11,955 bases of DNA from an uncultured Lachnospiraceae bacterium (GCA_947653315.1 CANTGP010000052.1:1-11955); one strand, 5' to 3'; numbered from the stretch's first letter, positions 1 to 8,030 are shown. Notes: a model not told the origin generated them from the letters alone. Made by a program: numbers and translations.

Positions 1-649
1 GTTTTTGGCTGTCCGTAAGGTAGATGCCGACGGGAATAGGGTTTTCCATGGAAGACGGGTCGGTGTGGTCGATGCCGGTATCGAGGAAATCCATCGACCC
101 GTCGGAATCATAGGAAGCATCTTCGTCATGGTCCTCCAAAAGGGCGCCGTCCAAATAATAAAAATAGGGTTCGTATTTCGCATATTCCTCTCCGGTCAGG
201 ACTTCCCGCAGGTCGAGGAACATGCCGGTTCCCGCCATATGCGTGAACGGCATCAGGTCCCCTGCCAGTACGTCCAATCCTCCGGTCTGCGCCATGGCGA
301 CGGTGCGCTGGAAGATTGCCAGGTCCGCTTCGGAAGTCATGTTGTAGTTCAGGGTGGAAGATGTATCGATGTAGCAGTCGTAGATTTCGGTGTCAATGCC
401 GGCATATTCCGCAAAGGCATCCTGGAATTCATGCTGCATATTTCCGCCGTAAGCGTTTAACAGGGTGGCGGAAAAGGCTTCTTCCTTGGCAGTGACGATA
501 TCATGGATCAGTCCTCCGCCTATCACCAGCACGGCGATGGCCACAAGGGTATGCACTTTATAATAGTCCCAAAAATATCCGAGCTTTTCCCGGAATGTTT
601 TCCCTTTCAGTTTTTTCTGCTGTTCCCGTATTTCATCATGCATTGCCAT
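1..649 (-). CDS. Membrane-anchored extracellular protein, N-terminal part (partial)
   Basis: The minus-strand frame stays open from an ATG at 649 to the window edge, giving 216 codons with no stop. An AAGGA lies 7 bases upstream of the ATG, and a near-consensus promoter lies further upstream at 745-773. The protein begins with about 30 charged cytoplasmic residues (QQKKLKGKTFREKLGYFWDYY). A single membrane segment follows at residues 33-53 with no cleavage site, so it is probably an uncleaved anchor with the rest outside. Residues 105-150 (FQRTVAMAQTGGLDVLAGD, then MFLDLREVL) loosely recall the lobe of extracellular solute-binding proteins. That resemblance is an inference only. Residues 168-200 are rich in Asp and Glu. 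I do not recognise the family by name and give no function. The C-terminus lies outside the window. Confidence 0.85.
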   Translation of the reverse strand, partial: MAMHDEIREQQKKLKGKTFREKLGYFWDYYKVHTLVAIAVLVIGGGLIHDIVTAKEEAFSATLLNAYGGNMQHEFQDAFAEYAGIDTEIYDCYIDTSSTLNYNMTSEADLAIFQRTVAMAQTGGLDVLAGDLMPFTHMAGTGMFLDLREVLTGEEYAKYEPYFYYLDGALLEDHDEDASYDSDGSMDFLDTGIDHTDPSSMENPIPVGIYLTDSQK

Positions 650-744
650 AGGATTTCCTTCTTTCTGTTCCTTTCCGTCCGTTTCCATCCGTTTCCGTTT
701 ACCCGTTTCGGCCAGGGAACGGAGGAGGGCGGGAATCTGTCATT

Positions 745-773
745 ATCATAGCTTTTAAACAGCCTCCTGTCAA
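745..773 (-). promoter_or_regulatory. Sigma-A promoter of the leftward membrane protein gene
   Basis: Read on the minus strand, TTGACA (773-768) is followed after exactly 17 bases by TATGAT (750-745). This is a perfect -35 and a 5/6 -10 at ideal spacing. Transcription would start near 738 and give a leader of roughly 90 bases. That leader is purine-rich, with repeated GGAAACGGA-like units at about 672-702. Confidence 0.75.
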
Positions 774-822
774 TGAAAGGATTGGAAAGTGAATAAAAAA
801 ACGGTAAAAAAAACATAAATTA

Positions 823-853
823 TTTCCATAGTTTTCCGCGGATGTGATATACT
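823..853 (+). promoter_or_regulatory. Extended -10 promoter for the hemerythrin-receiver gene
   Basis: TGaTATACT at 845-853 is an extended -10 element (TG, one base, then the hexamer). The best -35 is poor: TTTCCA at 823-828 with 19-base spacing, which fits an extended -10 promoter. Transcription would start near 860, leaving a leader of about 95 bases before the ATG at 956. Apart from this promoter and the divergent one at 745-773, the 650-955 gap holds A-rich sequence. I saw no riboswitch consensus in it. Confidence 0.55.
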
Positions 854-955
854 TAGACAGGGACGCGGATAAAGATAAGGGTTGGTCATTCCAAAAATAG
901 AAGATGCGGAGGAACGCAGCGGTTGTGTTTCCATAAAGTAAGGAGGATAAGGGAG

Positions 956-2305
956 ATGGGTAATCAACTGGTATGGCAGGAACGCTACAACATAGGCGTG
1001 AGTTTTATTGACGAGGAACACAGGAAGCTATTCAGTATCCTGAACAAGCTGTTTACATACGGGGGGGAAGAAGAAAGAAACCAGTGGGTCTGTCAGGAAG
1101 GGATTAAATATTTTAAGGAACATGCCATGCGGCATTTTACGGAGGAGGAAGCCTATATGGCATCCATCAGCTATATGGGTTTTGATACGCACCGGCGTCT
1201 GCATGATGATTTCCGCAGGAGGATACTCCCGGCACTGGAAAGGGAGCTGGAGCAGACCGGTTATTCCGAGGAAGCCATAAGCCATTTCCTCGGCGTCTGT
1301 GCCGGCTGGCTGATCGGGCATACCCTGACGGAAGACAGTGCCATTACGGGTAAGACCATGAGCAAATGGGTGGACCTTCTGCCGGAGGAGGAGCAGGCGG
1401 CCATGACGCAGACGGTGGTCGGGCTGTTGCAGGATATCTTCCAGTTAAAGCCGCAGGTGGTTAGTGACTGTTACGGTGGCGAGCGGTTCGGGAAAGGGAT
1501 TTATTACCGTTTGAATTACGGGAACCCGAAAGGGGAAAAGTGGGAAATCGTTTTAATTTTCGAAGAAAAGCTCATTGTCAATACCATTGGAAGTATGATG
1601 GACGCATCGTCCGAAGAAATGAATGTGATGTTGATGAACGTGATCCGGTATGTGGCACAGCAGTTTGTGGGCAGGATCAAGGAGCAGTTTGCGCTGGCGG
1701 ATTCCTTTGAGATGAAAGAGGAAAATCTCCTGACTTACGACCAGTTCCGGCGGACGTTTGACAAACAGCATCCCCAGTTCAGCCTTCTGCTGGATACGGG
1801 AGCGGGATATTTTGCGTTCTGTGCCATTGCGCCTACGCTTTTGCAGGATGACGGTACGGGCTCCGTTTCGATTAAGGCGGAGAATGCCATGACGGAAATC
1901 CGTAAATATCTGAAGGAAACCCAGGAAGAACAGGCAAATCCCAAGAAAAAGGTGCTTGTGGTGGACGATTCCGAATTTTTCTTAAAAGCGATGCAGGAAC
2001 TTTTGGAGATGGATTATGAAGTTGCCACGGCGAAGTCAGGACTTTCCGCCATCCGGTGCATTACGTTGGATTGTCCGGATTTGGTGCTGCTGGACTACGA
2101 AATGCCCGTCTGCAACGGCAGCCAGGTGTTGGAAATGATACGTGCGGAGGAGGAAACCAAGGATCTACCGGTAATTTTCCTGACGGGAAAGGTAGATAAG
2201 GAGAGCGTGCAGAAGGTGATAGGGTTAAAACCGTCAGGGTATTTGGTGAAAACATTGCAGCCGTCGGAGATAAAAAAGGGAGTGGACGGTTTTTTCCGGA
2301 AATAG
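956..2305 (+). CDS. Bacteriohemerythrin - middle domain - response-regulator receiver fusion
   Basis: 449 residues. The ATG at 956 is chosen because AAGGAGG (940-946) sits 9 bases before it; the in-frame TTG at 923 lacks a site. Residues 7-133 are a hemerythrin domain with all seven di-iron ligands in place: H22, H60, E64, H79, H83, H122 and D127. The spacing closely matches characterised bacteriohemerythrins, which bind O2 reversibly. Residues 332-449 are a receiver domain: acidic pair D337/D338, phospho-acceptor D380 in LVLLDYEMP, T410, and K432 in YLVKT (Thr where Pro is usual). The middle, about 165-320, is an alpha/beta region vaguely like a CheX/CheC phosphatase. The helix carrying Glu-x-x-Asn in CheX appears to read IRYVAQQFVG here, so that motif is absent. 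The protein has no membrane segment and no DNA-binding output. I infer a cytoplasmic O2/redox-responsive, phosphorylatable signalling protein, possibly feeding chemotaxis. The domain ends are certain; the middle is not. Confidence 0.93.
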   Translation: MGNQLVWQERYNIGVSFIDEEHRKLFSILNKLFTYGGEEERNQWVCQEGIKYFKEHAMRHFTEEEAYMASISYMGFDTHRRLHDDFRRRILPALERELEQTGYSEEAISHFLGVCAGWLIGHTLTEDSAITGKTMSKWVDLLPEEEQAAMTQTVVGLLQDIFQLKPQVVSDCYGGERFGKGIYYRLNYGNPKGEKWEIVLIFEEKLIVNTIGSMMDASSEEMNVMLMNVIRYVAQQFVGRIKEQFALADSFEMKEENLLTYDQFRRTFDKQHPQFSLLLDTGAGYFAFCAIAPTLLQDDGTGSVSIKAENAMTEIRKYLKETQEEQANPKKKVLVVDDSEFFLKAMQELLEMDYEVATAKSGLSAIRCITLDCPDLVLLDYEMPVCNGSQVLEMIRAEEETKDLPVIFLTGKVDKESVQKVIGLKPSGYLVKTLQPSEIKKGVDGFFRK

Positions 2306-2332
2306 GGCGGCGGATGCGGTGTGAAAATAAAC

Positions 2333-2361
2333 TTGAAACTTTCCACGATTTGTAATATGAT
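2333..2361 (+). promoter_or_regulatory. Sigma-A promoter before the small membrane protein gene
   Basis: TTGAAA (2333-2338), a 17-base spacer, then TATGAT (2356-2361). This is a good promoter, with a start expected near 2368 and a leader of about 95 bases. The 10-mer GTAATATGAT that contains the -10 is repeated exactly 18 bases further on, at 2370-2379. The sequence TATGATATCATA over the -10 is a perfect palindrome. These could be protein-binding sites or AT-rich coincidence. Confidence 0.65.
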
Positions 2362-2461
2362 ATCATAAAGTAATATGATTCATAATAAGACAAGTTCCCA
2401 ATTGGAGCATGGCTGCCGGGACAGGGATTTCGGATGACGTGTTGCAGGAAGAACGGATAGG

Positions 2462-2971
2462 ATGGGTGAAGGAATTATGAGTGAAACATACGTGGAATGT
2501 TTGGTTAAGAGGAAGGCGAATCCGGCAAAAATTTTTTTGCGTGCGCTGACCATAATGCTGGCGGTGGCTTTTATCTTTTTGGGTTTCCTGTTTGCGCCGG
2601 CGCTTTTGGTAGGGCTGCTGATGGCGGTTGTCGCTTACTTTGTTTACATGAATGCGGAACTGGAATACGAGTACCTGTATTTGGATAAGGAAATTACCAT
2701 CGATAAGGTAATGGCGAAGATGAAGCGCAAGAGGGTGGCGCAGTATGACATGAACCGCATGGAGATTTTCGCGCCCATGAATTCCCATCATTTGGACAGC
2801 TATAAGAACAGGAACGGGAAGACCCTTGATTACAGTTCCGGCGAGGCGAAACAGCCGGAAGCAAGGTATGTGATGTATTATGACAGCGGGGAAAGGATTG
2901 TTTTGGAGCCTAACATGGAAATGGTGAAGGCGATTAAGAATATTGCGCCGAGGAAAGTGTTTACGGACTAA
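2462..2971 (+). CDS. Small two-helix membrane protein (DUF6106-like)
   Basis: 169 residues from the ATG at 2462, which has AGGAAG 10 bases upstream. An in-frame ATG at 2477 would start MSETYVECLVKRK. That resembles the usual N-terminus of related proteins as I remember them, but its AAGGA is only 3 bases away, so the start is open. Two adjacent hydrophobic segments, residues 24-44 and 46-64, form a membrane hairpin. A soluble, charged cytoplasmic domain of about 100 residues follows (EYEYLYLDKEITIDKV, then YVMYYDSGERIVLEP), probably mostly beta. From memory this matches a family of uncharacterised Lachnospiraceae proteins called DUF6106, with no known function. It has its own promoter at 2333 and lies 144 bases before guaB. 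No canonical terminator separates them, so read-through is possible. Confidence 0.85.
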   Translation: MGEGIMSETYVECLVKRKANPAKIFLRALTIMLAVAFIFLGFLFAPALLVGLLMAVVAYFVYMNAELEYEYLYLDKEITIDKVMAKMKRKRVAQYDMNRMEIFAPMNSHHLDSYKNRNGKTLDYSSGEAKQPEARYVMYYDSGERIVLEPNMEMVKAIKNIAPRKVFTD

Positions 2972-2985
2972 ATAATTGTCCGTAA
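2961..2985 (+). repeat. Hairpin spanning the stop codon of the 2462-2971 gene
   Basis: TTACGGAC (2961-2968) and GTCCGTAA (2978-2985) form a perfect 8-bp inverted repeat. The 9-base loop contains the TAA stop. No T-run follows, so it is not a standard intrinsic terminator. It may stabilise the mRNA end or be coincidental. Confidence 0.4.
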
Positions 2986-3001
2986 GAACGTAAATTCCGG
3001 A

Positions 3002-3030
3002 TTGACATAGTGGTGTAAGTTTGGTAAACT
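3002..3030 (+). promoter_or_regulatory. guaB promoter
   Basis: TTGACA (3002-3007), a 17-base spacer, then TAAACT (3025-3030). The -35 is perfect, the -10 matches at 4 of 6 positions, and the spacing is ideal. Transcription should begin near 3037 and give a leader of about 79 bases. The spacer and start site are covered by the dyad at 3008-3050. Confidence 0.75.
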
Positions 3031-3050
3031 TTTTCAAACTTACATCACTA
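3008..3050 (+). repeat. 43-bp dyad overlapping the guaB promoter (candidate operator)
   Basis: Left arm TAGTGGTGTAAGTTTG (3008-3023) and right arm CAAACTTACATCACTA (3035-3050) are inverted copies with one mismatch in 16. The centre is 11 bases. The left arm abuts the -35 and fills the spacer; the -10 sits in the centre; the right arm covers the expected start. RNA started near 3037 would contain only the right arm, so this is not a leader hairpin of that transcript. A DNA site for a dimeric or tetrameric repressor is the simplest reading. A nested AAGTTT-GGT-AAACTT dyad (3017-3031) shares the left arm. Confidence 0.7.
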
Positions 3051-3061
3051 TTCACATATAA

Positions 3062-4570
<1,509 letters not shown>

Positions 4571-4611
4571 ATTCCATGAACAACCGGTGACCGGAATACG
4601 AAAGAAATAAG

Positions 4612-4660
4612 AAAGGGGAAAATGGGAAGGAAATTCGTTCTTTCCATTTTCCCTTTTTTT
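4612..4660 (+). terminator. Intrinsic terminator of guaB
   Basis: GGGAAAATGG pairs with CCATTTTCCC. After one bulged G the stem continues as AAGGAA with TTCTTT, closing on the loop ATTCG (4633-4637). The stem of about 16 bp runs from 4616 to 4653 and is followed at once by seven T (4654-4660). It lies about 45 bases after the guaB stop. Confidence 0.9.
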
Positions 4661-4703
4661 GCCTTTGACTTAAACTGCACAGATACTTTATTTGCCCGGT
4701 TGA

Positions 4704-4732
4704 TTTCCTTTTTCTTTTTGGCTGGGTACAAT
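4704..4732 (+). promoter_or_regulatory. Possible promoter of the XRE regulator gene
   Basis: TACAAT at 4727-4732 is a good -10, but the -35 at 17-base spacing (TTTCCT, 4704-4709) is weak. The start would be near 4739, about 47 bases before the ATG. It is the best candidate between the guaB terminator and the gene. Confidence 0.4.
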
Positions 4733-4785
4733 AAAAAGTATTGGAAGATATTGACAATGCCGTGTAAAAGGGTTTGGTGACAGGT

Positions 4786-5160
4786 ATGGAATTGGATTAT
4801 GGTAAATTGGGGAAAAGGGTGCGGGAACGGAGGGAGCGGGGGTGTATGTCGCAGGCAAGGCTGGCGGAGGCGGCAGAAGTGTCCATACAACACATCAGTA
4901 ACATAGAAAATGCAAAAACGAAGGTGAGTCTGGAAAAACTGGTGGATATTGCCAACGTACTGGACTGTTCCATGGATGAGCTGATTTGCGACAGCCTGGT
5001 GAAGGCAAAAGTGATTTACATTAATGAGGCGAAAGGGATTTACGACAAACTTTCCGACGCACAAATCCGGGCAATTCCGGAGCTATTACGGGGCTGCACG
5101 TATTTTTGCAAGTTAATGGAGCAGGAAAAACAGCGCAAGGATATCCAAAGCCGTTTTTGA
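4786..5160 (+). CDS. XRE-family (Cro/CI-type) transcriptional regulator
   Basis: 124 residues from the ATG at 4786. In-frame GTG (4777) and TTG (4774) starts exist, and AAAGGG (4767-4772) suits the GTG better. MELDYGKLGKRVRERR is the usual start of such proteins, so 4786 is preferred but not certain. Residues 7-66 are a helix-turn-helix: MSQARLAEAAEVS, then IQHISNIENAKTKVSLEKL as the recognition region, and LDCSMDELICDS closing the domain. The C-terminal 50 residues are helical with no recognised effector domain. They are probably for dimerisation, as in small SinR-like or single-domain regulators. The gene stands alone between the guaB terminator and a non-coding stretch, so its targets cannot be read from context. 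The nearby guaB dyad is one thing it could bind, but nothing here shows that. Confidence 0.9.
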   Translation: MELDYGKLGKRVRERRERGCMSQARLAEAAEVSIQHISNIENAKTKVSLEKLVDIANVLDCSMDELICDSLVKAKVIYINEAKGIYDKLSDAQIRAIPELLRGCTYFCKLMEQEKQRKDIQSRF

Positions 5161-5198
5161 CATTTAGGCAAGTAATTATTACGGGTGCGGGAAAAGGG

Positions 5199-5242
5199 GA
5201 AAATCTGTGGTATACTCATTTACGGATTTGATTTTCTTGTTT
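5199..5242 (+). terminator. Weak possible terminator after the XRE gene
   Basis: GAAAATC (5199-5205) pairs with GATTTTC (5230-5236), or AAATCTG with CGGATTT (5223-5229). A T-rich run continues beyond about 5242. The stem is AT-rich with a long loop, so termination would be inefficient. The loop contains the -10-like TATACT at 5211. Confidence 0.3.
5208..5216 (+). promoter_or_regulatory. Extended -10 element in the gap before glnS
   Basis: TGgTATACT (5208-5216) is an extended -10 with no recognisable -35. RNA from it would start near 5223 and enter the hairpin at 5258-5295. It may drive a short RNA or a long glnS leader. Confidence 0.45.
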
Positions 5243-5257
5243 TTTTATTCTTAAAGC

Positions 5258-5295
5258 ATGGCGGATGGGAAAGGTATGATATTCCTGTCCGCCAT
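5258..5295 (+). other. Long hairpin in the non-coding region before glnS
   Basis: ATGGCGGA (5258-5265) pairs with TCCGCCAT (5288-5295), and GGAA (5268-5271) pairs with TTCC (5282-5285). The TG/TG step between them can form two G-U wobbles, giving about 14 continuous pairs around a 10-base loop in RNA. The T-run lies before the hairpin (5240-5247) and not after it, so it is not an intrinsic terminator on either strand. It could be part of a small RNA, an mRNA leader or a dispersed intergenic repeat. Confidence 0.5.
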
Positions 5296-5343
5296 TGTCT
5301 TTGCTGATGTTTACCAATGAAAAATGAAATATGCACAAACCCC

Positions 5344-5372
5344 TTTATTATTTCTTATTTTTATGCTAAGAT
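5344..5372 (+). promoter_or_regulatory. Probable glnS promoter
   Basis: TGcTAAGAT (5364-5372) is an extended -10, and TTTATT (5344-5349) is a weak -35 at 17-base spacing. The start would be near 5379, giving a leader of about 67 bases. I saw no T-box sequence in that leader. Confidence 0.5.
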
Positions 5373-5410
5373 AGGAGAAGTTAGTGTTTGTATCGTTATG
5401 AGTCAGGATT

Positions 5411-5445
5411 GAGGAGGTAAGCCGTATTTACGGCGGGAAACATGT
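5411..5445 (+). promoter_or_regulatory. glnS ribosome binding region with intervening hairpin
   Basis: A near-perfect Shine-Dalgarno GAGGAGG (5411-5417) lies 28 bases before the glnS ATG, much further than normal. Between them GCCGT-ATTT-ACGGC (5421-5434) can fold into a small hairpin, shortening the effective distance to about 14. A weak GGGAA (5435-5439) lies 6 bases before the ATG. No in-frame start codon lies nearer the strong site. A mini-frame ATG-AGT-CAG-GAT-TGA (5398-5412) ends inside the strong site. Confidence 0.5.
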
Positions 5446-7134
5446 ATGAGTGAGATGGAAAAGACGGGTGTGGAAACAGTTTCCAGGAACTTTATTGAAC
5501 AGATCATTGACAAGGATTTGGCGGAGGGTGTGTATGACACGGTGCATACCAGATTTCCGCCGGAACCCAACGGGTATTTGCATATCGGACATGCCAAGAG
5601 CATATTGCTGAATTACGGGCTGGCACAGCAATACCACGGGAAGTTCAACATGCGTTTCGACGACACGAACCCGACCAAGGAGAAGGCGGAATTTGTGGAG
5701 TCCATTAAGGAGGATATCGCGTGGCTGGGAGCGGATTGGGAAGACCGGTTGTTTTTTGCTTCCGACTATTTTGAACAGATGTATGAAGGAGCGGTAAAAT
5801 TAATTAAAAAAGGGAAGGCGTATGTGTCAGACCTGACGGCGGAGCAGATGCGGGAATACCGCGGTACATTGACCGAGCCGGGAACGGATGACCCAAACAG
5901 GGACAGGGATATAGAGGAAAACCTGAAGCTGTTTGAGGATATGAAAAACGGCGTGTTCCGGGACGGGGAGAAGGTATTGCGGGCAAAGATAGACATGAAG
6001 TCCCCCAACATGAACATGCGTGATCCGGTGATTTACCGTGTGGCGCATATGGCGCACCATAATACGGGGGATAAATGGTGCATATACCCGATGTATGATT
6101 TCGCCCATCCCATCGAAGATGCCATAGAGGGAATCACCCATTCGATTTGTACGTTGGAATTTGAGGACCACAGACCGCTGTACGACTGGGTGGTGCGCGA
6201 ACTGGAATACCCCTGCCCGCCAAAGCAGATTGAGTTTGCCAAGATGTATCTGACCAATGTGGTGACGGGTAAGAGATATATAAAGAAACTGGTGGAAGAA
6301 GGAATTGTGGACGGATGGGATGATCCCCGCCTTGTGTCCATTGCGGCGTTGCGCAGGAGGGGATTTACGCCGGAATCCATCCGTATGTTTGTGGATTTGT
6401 GCGGTGTTTCCAAGAGCAATTCCTCCGTGGATTATGCGATGCTGGAATATTGCATCCGGGAAGACTTAAAGATGAAGCGTCCGAGGATGATGGCGGCGCT
6501 GGATCCCGTGAAGCTGGTCATTGACAATTACCCGGAAGGAAAGACGGAGATGCTTACCGTGGCGAATAACATGGAAAACGAAGCCATGGGAACGCGGGAG
6601 GTGCCTTTTGGAAGGGAACTGTACATTGACAGGGAAGACTTCATGGAGGAACCGCCGAAGAAATATTTCCGCCTGTATCCGGGCAATGAAGTAAGGCTGA
6701 TGAACGCTTATTTTGTCACCTGTACCGGCTGCGTGAAGGACGAAAACGGCAGGGTGACGGAAGTACATGCCACCTATGACCCGGAGACGAAATGCGGTAC
6801 CGGATTTACCGGAAGGAAGGTAAAGGGAACGATACACTGGGTACCGGCGCAGGGTGCGGTGAAGGCGGAAGTCAGGCTGTACGAAAATATCATCGATGAG
6901 GAAAAGGGCGTATACAATGAGGACGGTTCCCTGAATCTGAATCCCGGTTCCCTGACCGTGCTGAAGGAGTGTTTTTTGGAGCCTGCGCTGGCGGATGCCA
7001 AGGCATTTGACAGCTTCCAGTTTGTCCGCCAGGGTTATTTCTGCGTGGACTGTAAGGATTCCAAACCGGGCAGCCTTGTGTTCAACCGGATTGTGTCCTT
7101 AAAGAGTTCTTATGTATTGCCGAAACCAATATAA
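5446..7134 (+). CDS. glnS: Glutaminyl-tRNA synthetase
   Basis: 562 residues, close to the E. coli enzyme. It attaches glutamine to tRNA-Gln using ATP in the cytoplasm. Class I signatures are clear: [15 protein letters not shown] (38-52) with HIGH at 46-49, MRFDDTNP (69-76) and [20 protein letters not shown] (214-233). [23 protein letters not shown] follows the second catalytic motif, which reads VTGKR at 273-277 where E. coli has VMSKR. The key lysine is kept as K276. The C-terminal anticodon-binding beta barrels are present (KVKGTIHWV, then QGYFCVDC and VFNRIVSLK). GlnRS discriminates it from the related GluRS: the [13 protein letters not shown] stretch and two-barrel C-terminus are GlnRS features. 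Many Firmicutes lack GlnRS and use GatCAB, so direct charging here fits Lachnospiraceae. Start at 5446; an in-frame ATG at 5455 is an alternative. The next gene begins 23 bases after the stop, probably in one operon. Confidence 0.97.
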   Translation: MSEMEKTGVETVSRNFIEQIIDKDLAEGVYDTVHTRFPPEPNGYLHIGHAKSILLNYGLAQQYHGKFNMRFDDTNPTKEKAEFVESIKEDIAWLGADWEDRLFFASDYFEQMYEGAVKLIKKGKAYVSDLTAEQMREYRGTLTEPGTDDPNRDRDIEENLKLFEDMKNGVFRDGEKVLRAKIDMKSPNMNMRDPVIYRVAHMAHHNTGDKWCIYPMYDFAHPIEDAIEGITHSICTLEFEDHRPLYDWVVRELEYPCPPKQIEFAKMYLTNVVTGKRYIKKLVEEGIVDGWDDPRLVSIAALRRRGFTPESIRMFVDLCGVSKSNSSVDYAMLEYCIREDLKMKRPRMMAALDPVKLVIDNYPEGKTEMLTVANNMENEAMGTREVPFGRELYIDREDFMEEPPKKYFRLYPGNEVRLMNAYFVTCTGCVKDENGRVTEVHATYDPETKCGTGFTGRKVKGTIHWVPAQGAVKAEVRLYENIIDEEKGVYNEDGSLNLNPGSLTVLKECFLEPALADAKAFDSFQFVRQGYFCVDCKDSKPGSLVFNRIVSLKSSYVLPKPI

Positions 7135-7157
7135 TACAGATTGTGGAGGAGAAAGAT

Positions 7158-8027
7158 ATGAGTGGATTGTTATCCGGACTTGAGGGGTTCGGTCTTGGAA
7201 ACTTGCAGAATATGGATTTGTACGAAAAACCGAAGGAAAAGGAAGCGGTGGCAGCGGCAGCGGCTCCCCCTCCGCCGCAGGTGCAGGAGCAGGATTTCCT
7301 TTTTGACAAGACTTTTACCTGCCCGATTTGTGACAAGGAATTTAAGTCAAGAACGGTAAAGGTGGGTAAGGCGAAGCTGATTGGTACGGATACGGACCTC
7401 AGGCCGAAATACGAACATGTGGATTTGTTGAAATATGATATTATTATGTGTCCGTGCTGCGGTTATGCCACACTGAGCCGTTATTTTAAATTCATTACTT
7501 CCCCACAGGCAAAGCGGATTAAGGAAATGATTTCCGCCAATTTCAAGCCCCATACGGAATACAAAGAGCTGTATACGTATGACGAGGCGCTGGAGCGCTA
7601 TAAAGTGGCTTTGGCAAATGCCATCGTGAAACTGGCGAAACCCAGCGAGAAGGCGTATATCTGTTTAAAAACCGCATGGCTTTTGCGGGGCAAGGGGGAG
7701 AAACTGGATAAGGCAGACCCGGAATATGCGGCTAAGAAAAAAGCGGTTGACGATGAGGAAATGGAGTTCTTAAAAAATGCGCTGGACGGTTTCCTTGCGG
7801 CAAGGCAGTCGGAAAGTTTTCCCATGTGCGGCATGGATGAGCCTACGGTGGATTACGTCATTGCGGTAACCGCCACCAAATTTGAACAGTTTGACGTGGC
7901 TTCCAAACTGGTTTCATCGATTATCACCTCTGTCAGCGCCAATCCGAGGATGAAGGATAAGGCAAGGGACTTAAAGGATCAGATCGTGAAGCAGGTAAAA
8001 ATGAAAAACGCGGCAAAAAAAGAGTAG
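7158..8027 (+). CDS. DUF2225-family zinc-ribbon protein
   Basis: 289 residues from the ATG at 7158, with GGAGGA (7145-7150) 7 bases upstream. The in-frame GTG at 7143 overlaps that site and is rejected. An Ala/Pro-rich linker (31-40) precedes two cysteine pairs: CPIC (C55, C58) and CPCC (C98, C100, C101) followed by GYA. C55, C58, C98 and C101 would make a zinc ribbon. The rest, about 115-280, is helical with TPR-like character (YDEALERYKVALANAIVKL, then AYICLKTAWLLRGKGEKLD). This arrangement matches DUF2225, a family common in Firmicutes with no established function. It is soluble, with no signal peptide or membrane segment. It lies 23 bases after glnS and 3 bases before the regulator gene, so co-transcription with both is likely. 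No role in tRNA charging can be claimed from position alone. Confidence 0.9.
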   Translation: MSGLLSGLEGFGLGNLQNMDLYEKPKEKEAVAAAAAPPPPQVQEQDFLFDKTFTCPICDKEFKSRTVKVGKAKLIGTDTDLRPKYEHVDLLKYDIIMCPCCGYATLSRYFKFITSPQAKRIKEMISANFKPHTEYKELYTYDEALERYKVALANAIVKLAKPSEKAYICLKTAWLLRGKGEKLDKADPEYAAKKKAVDDEEMEFLKNALDGFLAARQSESFPMCGMDEPTVDYVIAVTATKFEQFDVASKLVSSIITSVSANPRMKDKARDLKDQIVKQVKMKNAAKKE

Positions 8028-8030
8028 GGT

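Noticed and set aside
5..460. Plus-strand open frame at the left edge
   Set aside because: It is the complement of the minus-strand membrane protein gene, which has a ribosome site, a promoter and a membrane segment.
855..955. Cyclic-di-GMP or other riboswitch in the hemerythrin gene leader
   Set aside because: The order of conserved bases and stems of the GEMM aptamer is not present; only a 4-bp TTGG/CCAA pairing is visible.
3008..3050. Dyad as an intrinsic terminator of the upstream gene
   Set aside because: No T-run follows the right arm, and the guaB -35 and -10 are placed exactly within and beside it.
5379..5445. T-box leader for glnS
   Set aside because: The leader is too short and I found no AGGGTGGNACCGCG-like T-box sequence or terminator before the gene.
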